Below are positions 63,501 to 64,000 of a stretch of 64,000 nt of DNA, piece by piece. The position numbers and the translations under genes were made by a program. Within the stretch, counting starts at the first letter, position 1, and every line of letters starts with the position of its first letter. Below the pieces are notes generated by a model. That model saw only the letters and a list, made by a program, of their open reading frames with translations, was not told the origin of the DNA and searched no databases. Location of the stretch: contig JAWKUA010000006.1 in the NCBI GenBank assembly GCA_041398785.1, positions 62,001 through 126,000 of the forward strand. Direction: 5' to 3'. Source of the stretch: Planctomycetaceae bacterium (GTDB lineage: Bacteria > Planctomycetota > Planctomycetia > Planctomycetales > Planctomycetaceae).

Positions 63501-64000
63501 GTTCCGCCGCACGCGACAACACCGGCGACACCGGGAACTCGCTGAAGCTCACGGGCCACTGACCAGTCCTGCAGCGACTTCAGATCGTTCCGCGTATAGA
63601 CCTGATGACCCGTTGAGTCGGTCGGGTTGGACAGTGTGAAACGATAAATCTCTCCGATCGGCGACGCGGGAGAAATCTGCGGAACGACACCACTCGGCAG
63701 AGCAACCGTCGCCAGACGATTCAGAACTTCCTGTCGGGCGTCGGAGAATTCCACGCTGTACACGAACTGATTTCGCAGGTGAGACAGACCGAACATGGAC
63801 TTGCTGCGTGTGTACTGCAGTCCGGGCATCCCGGCCAGGGCGATTTCCAGAGGAACCGTCACCTGCCGTTCCACCTCTTCCGCCGATGCACCGGGGTATT
63901 GGGCGACGACTTCAATAATTGCCGGCGCCGGGTCCGGATAGGCTTCGACGTTGACATGAACAAAGGCGTATCCGCCGATCAATGCAAGGACGCACATCAA
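60515..64000 (-). CDS. HME-type RND efflux pump (CzcA/CusA family), N-terminus outside window
   Basis: 1161 residues in the window. The frame runs to the right edge (the first ATG is inside the first membrane helix, MCVLALIGGYAFVHVNVEAYPDP), so probably 10-30 residues are missing. RND landmarks: QYPGASAEEVERQVTVPLE, LTVSPALCTLLFRNLKPS, GREFMPELEEGNMVIRGTFP and VDFGIIVDSTVIMVEHVYRRL (transmembrane Asp of the proton path). The DITPV-type heavy-metal motif reads EAYPDPAPAI. An insertion of ~100 residues (about 245-355) rich in Arg, Gln and Asp, with SQTTDDDDVVQG, interrupts the first periplasmic region. It exports metal ions or other substrates by proton exchange; membrane fusion and outer-membrane partner genes are not in view. 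Confidence 0.9.
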   Translation of the reverse strand: MMCVLALIGGYAFVHVNVEAYPDPAPAIIEVVAQYPGASAEEVERQVTVPLEIALAGMPGLQYTRSKSMFGLSHLRNQFVYSVEFSDARQEVLNRLATVALPSGVVPQISPASPIGEIYRFTLSNPTDSTGHQVYTRNDLKSLQDWSVARELQRVPGVAGVVACGGTVKRYEIRPDPDRMRQYNITLDQLESAIRDSNANVGGSYITEGNNVQVIRAIGLIGGGDDPMQRAISETTPQKAAAVLRQEENRRIREIRDVVISAVRNIPIRVGMVVEGGPEASDEELGRRGVVVDHQIRQGQVGIARRRQNESQLAEQAPGERPPAAAFTKQNAAASPDDSQTTDDDDVVQGIVLLRKGEQSLPTLELVKAKISELNRSGKLLPGVQLVPYYDRTALIGVTTDTVHENLLIGLVLVTSILLAFLGNVRTAVIVAINIPLALMFAFGAMMVRGKSANLLSIGAVDFGIIVDSTVIMVEHVYRRLSEPVDFLSPEALVHGSRETVTQHRVLTAAQEVQRSLFYSTMIMVCALLPLFTLKGPEGQIFGPMADTYAFALGGALLLALTVSPALCTLLFRNLKPSRDNVLVRLVRRFFIGQLILMLKHRVLAASVLLAVLVSTLAALPMLGREFMPELEEGNMVIRGTFPANISLEEVAENARRLRRLIMEFSEVELVASQTGRPDDGTDPTGVNELQCFVPLRPMQNWPVQPGQGRPRTKNELVEAMSRRVEATIRGASWDFSQIIRDNVMESLSGVKGENSIKIFGPDLNELESIASAVERRISKVPGVTDPGIFRIQGQTNLAFPIDRHKCAAWGVRVADIDDVVATAVGGNTFSEMIEGERRFDIALRWPEHLRDTVDDILQIPVDITNDSNYSGTSVQPTAFGTQVSLPSVTGTTLQDMTEFLSVTPRRRLGELLTPRDESGRPDPAGSFVRSGAAVINREQGRRLIAIKFSVRDRDLASTVAEARQAVQPLIRSPYTTTWSGEFQQMQEAERRMLATVLLAFALILVMLYLAFFSLLDAAVVSMNVLAMSLGGVWALLLTGLNFNISAAVGFISILGVAVMNGLLMVSSFNGLRRSGHDVMSAVIHGTEHLVRPITMTALAAILGLLPAALATKVGSQSQRPLAIVVVGGMMMTLALFNLVPLLYSFYGHRTPPESSGGVSH

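Overview
The window looks like a chromosomal segment of a high-GC planctomycete, probably Planctomycetaceae or a close relative. This rests on gene families that are typical of that group: several DUF1559 proteins with a pilin-like N-terminal segment (6.6-7.9, 17.2-18.1 and 29.6-31.8 kb), a DUF1592-type cytochrome-like protein paired with a DUF1552 protein (54.1-58.4 kb), zinc-ribbon plus membrane-anchor proteins, a DMG-type Ser/Thr kinase, an FHA-GAF-PP2C phosphatase and a DUF4058 protein. No rRNA, tRNA or CRISPR array was recognised.

Layout. 0-2.6 kb: MprF-like lipid aminoacylation protein, cut by the window edge. 3.4-10.6 kb: two exported amidohydrolase-like proteins around a frameshifted DUF1559 gene and a small-protein/nucleotidyltransferase pair. 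10.9-15 kb: zinc-ribbon membrane protein and Ser/Thr kinase. 15.7-25.9 kb: pilin-like protein, Cys-rich exported protein, DUF1559 protein, YkgJ-type Cys-cluster protein, two envelope proteins, a calcineurin-like phosphoesterase, an HTH-EIIA (PtsN) fusion and a glycerate kinase. 26-31.8 kb: DegT aminotransferase, ammonium transporter with a possible sigma-54 promoter, duplicated DUF1559 protein. 31.8-37.7 kb: NtrC-family regulator, uronate isomerase, FHA-GAF-phosphatase, two small paralogues. 38-49.8 kb: housekeeping and metabolic genes (gpsA, methyltransferase, PhyH dioxygenase, pyrB-pyrC, glucose dehydrogenase, ispF, ruvC, MoxR). 49.9-53.5 kb: an ISAzo13-like insertion sequence abutting a related mini-element, then a shattered methyltransferase and a frameshifted glycosyltransferase. 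53.8-64 kb: toxin-like orphan ORF, DUF1552/DUF1592 pair, PGRP-type amidase, a hydrolase lacking its nucleophile, and an HME-type RND efflux pump running off the window.

Two things stand out at the sequence level. First, an 88-89 bp element bounded by TTATAC/GTATAA inverted ends occurs twice (8131 and 22712), in one case supplying the last codons and stop of a gene. Second, at least six genes carry frame breaks (about 7.48, 43.00, 46.64, 50.61 and 52.80 kb, and many between 51.75 and 52.5 kb). They include normally indispensable ispF, so some are probably assembly errors, although the dense cluster beside the insertion sequence could be true decay. pyrC also lacks metal-binding histidines and overlaps pyrB, which suggests a structural pseudo-dihydroorotase.
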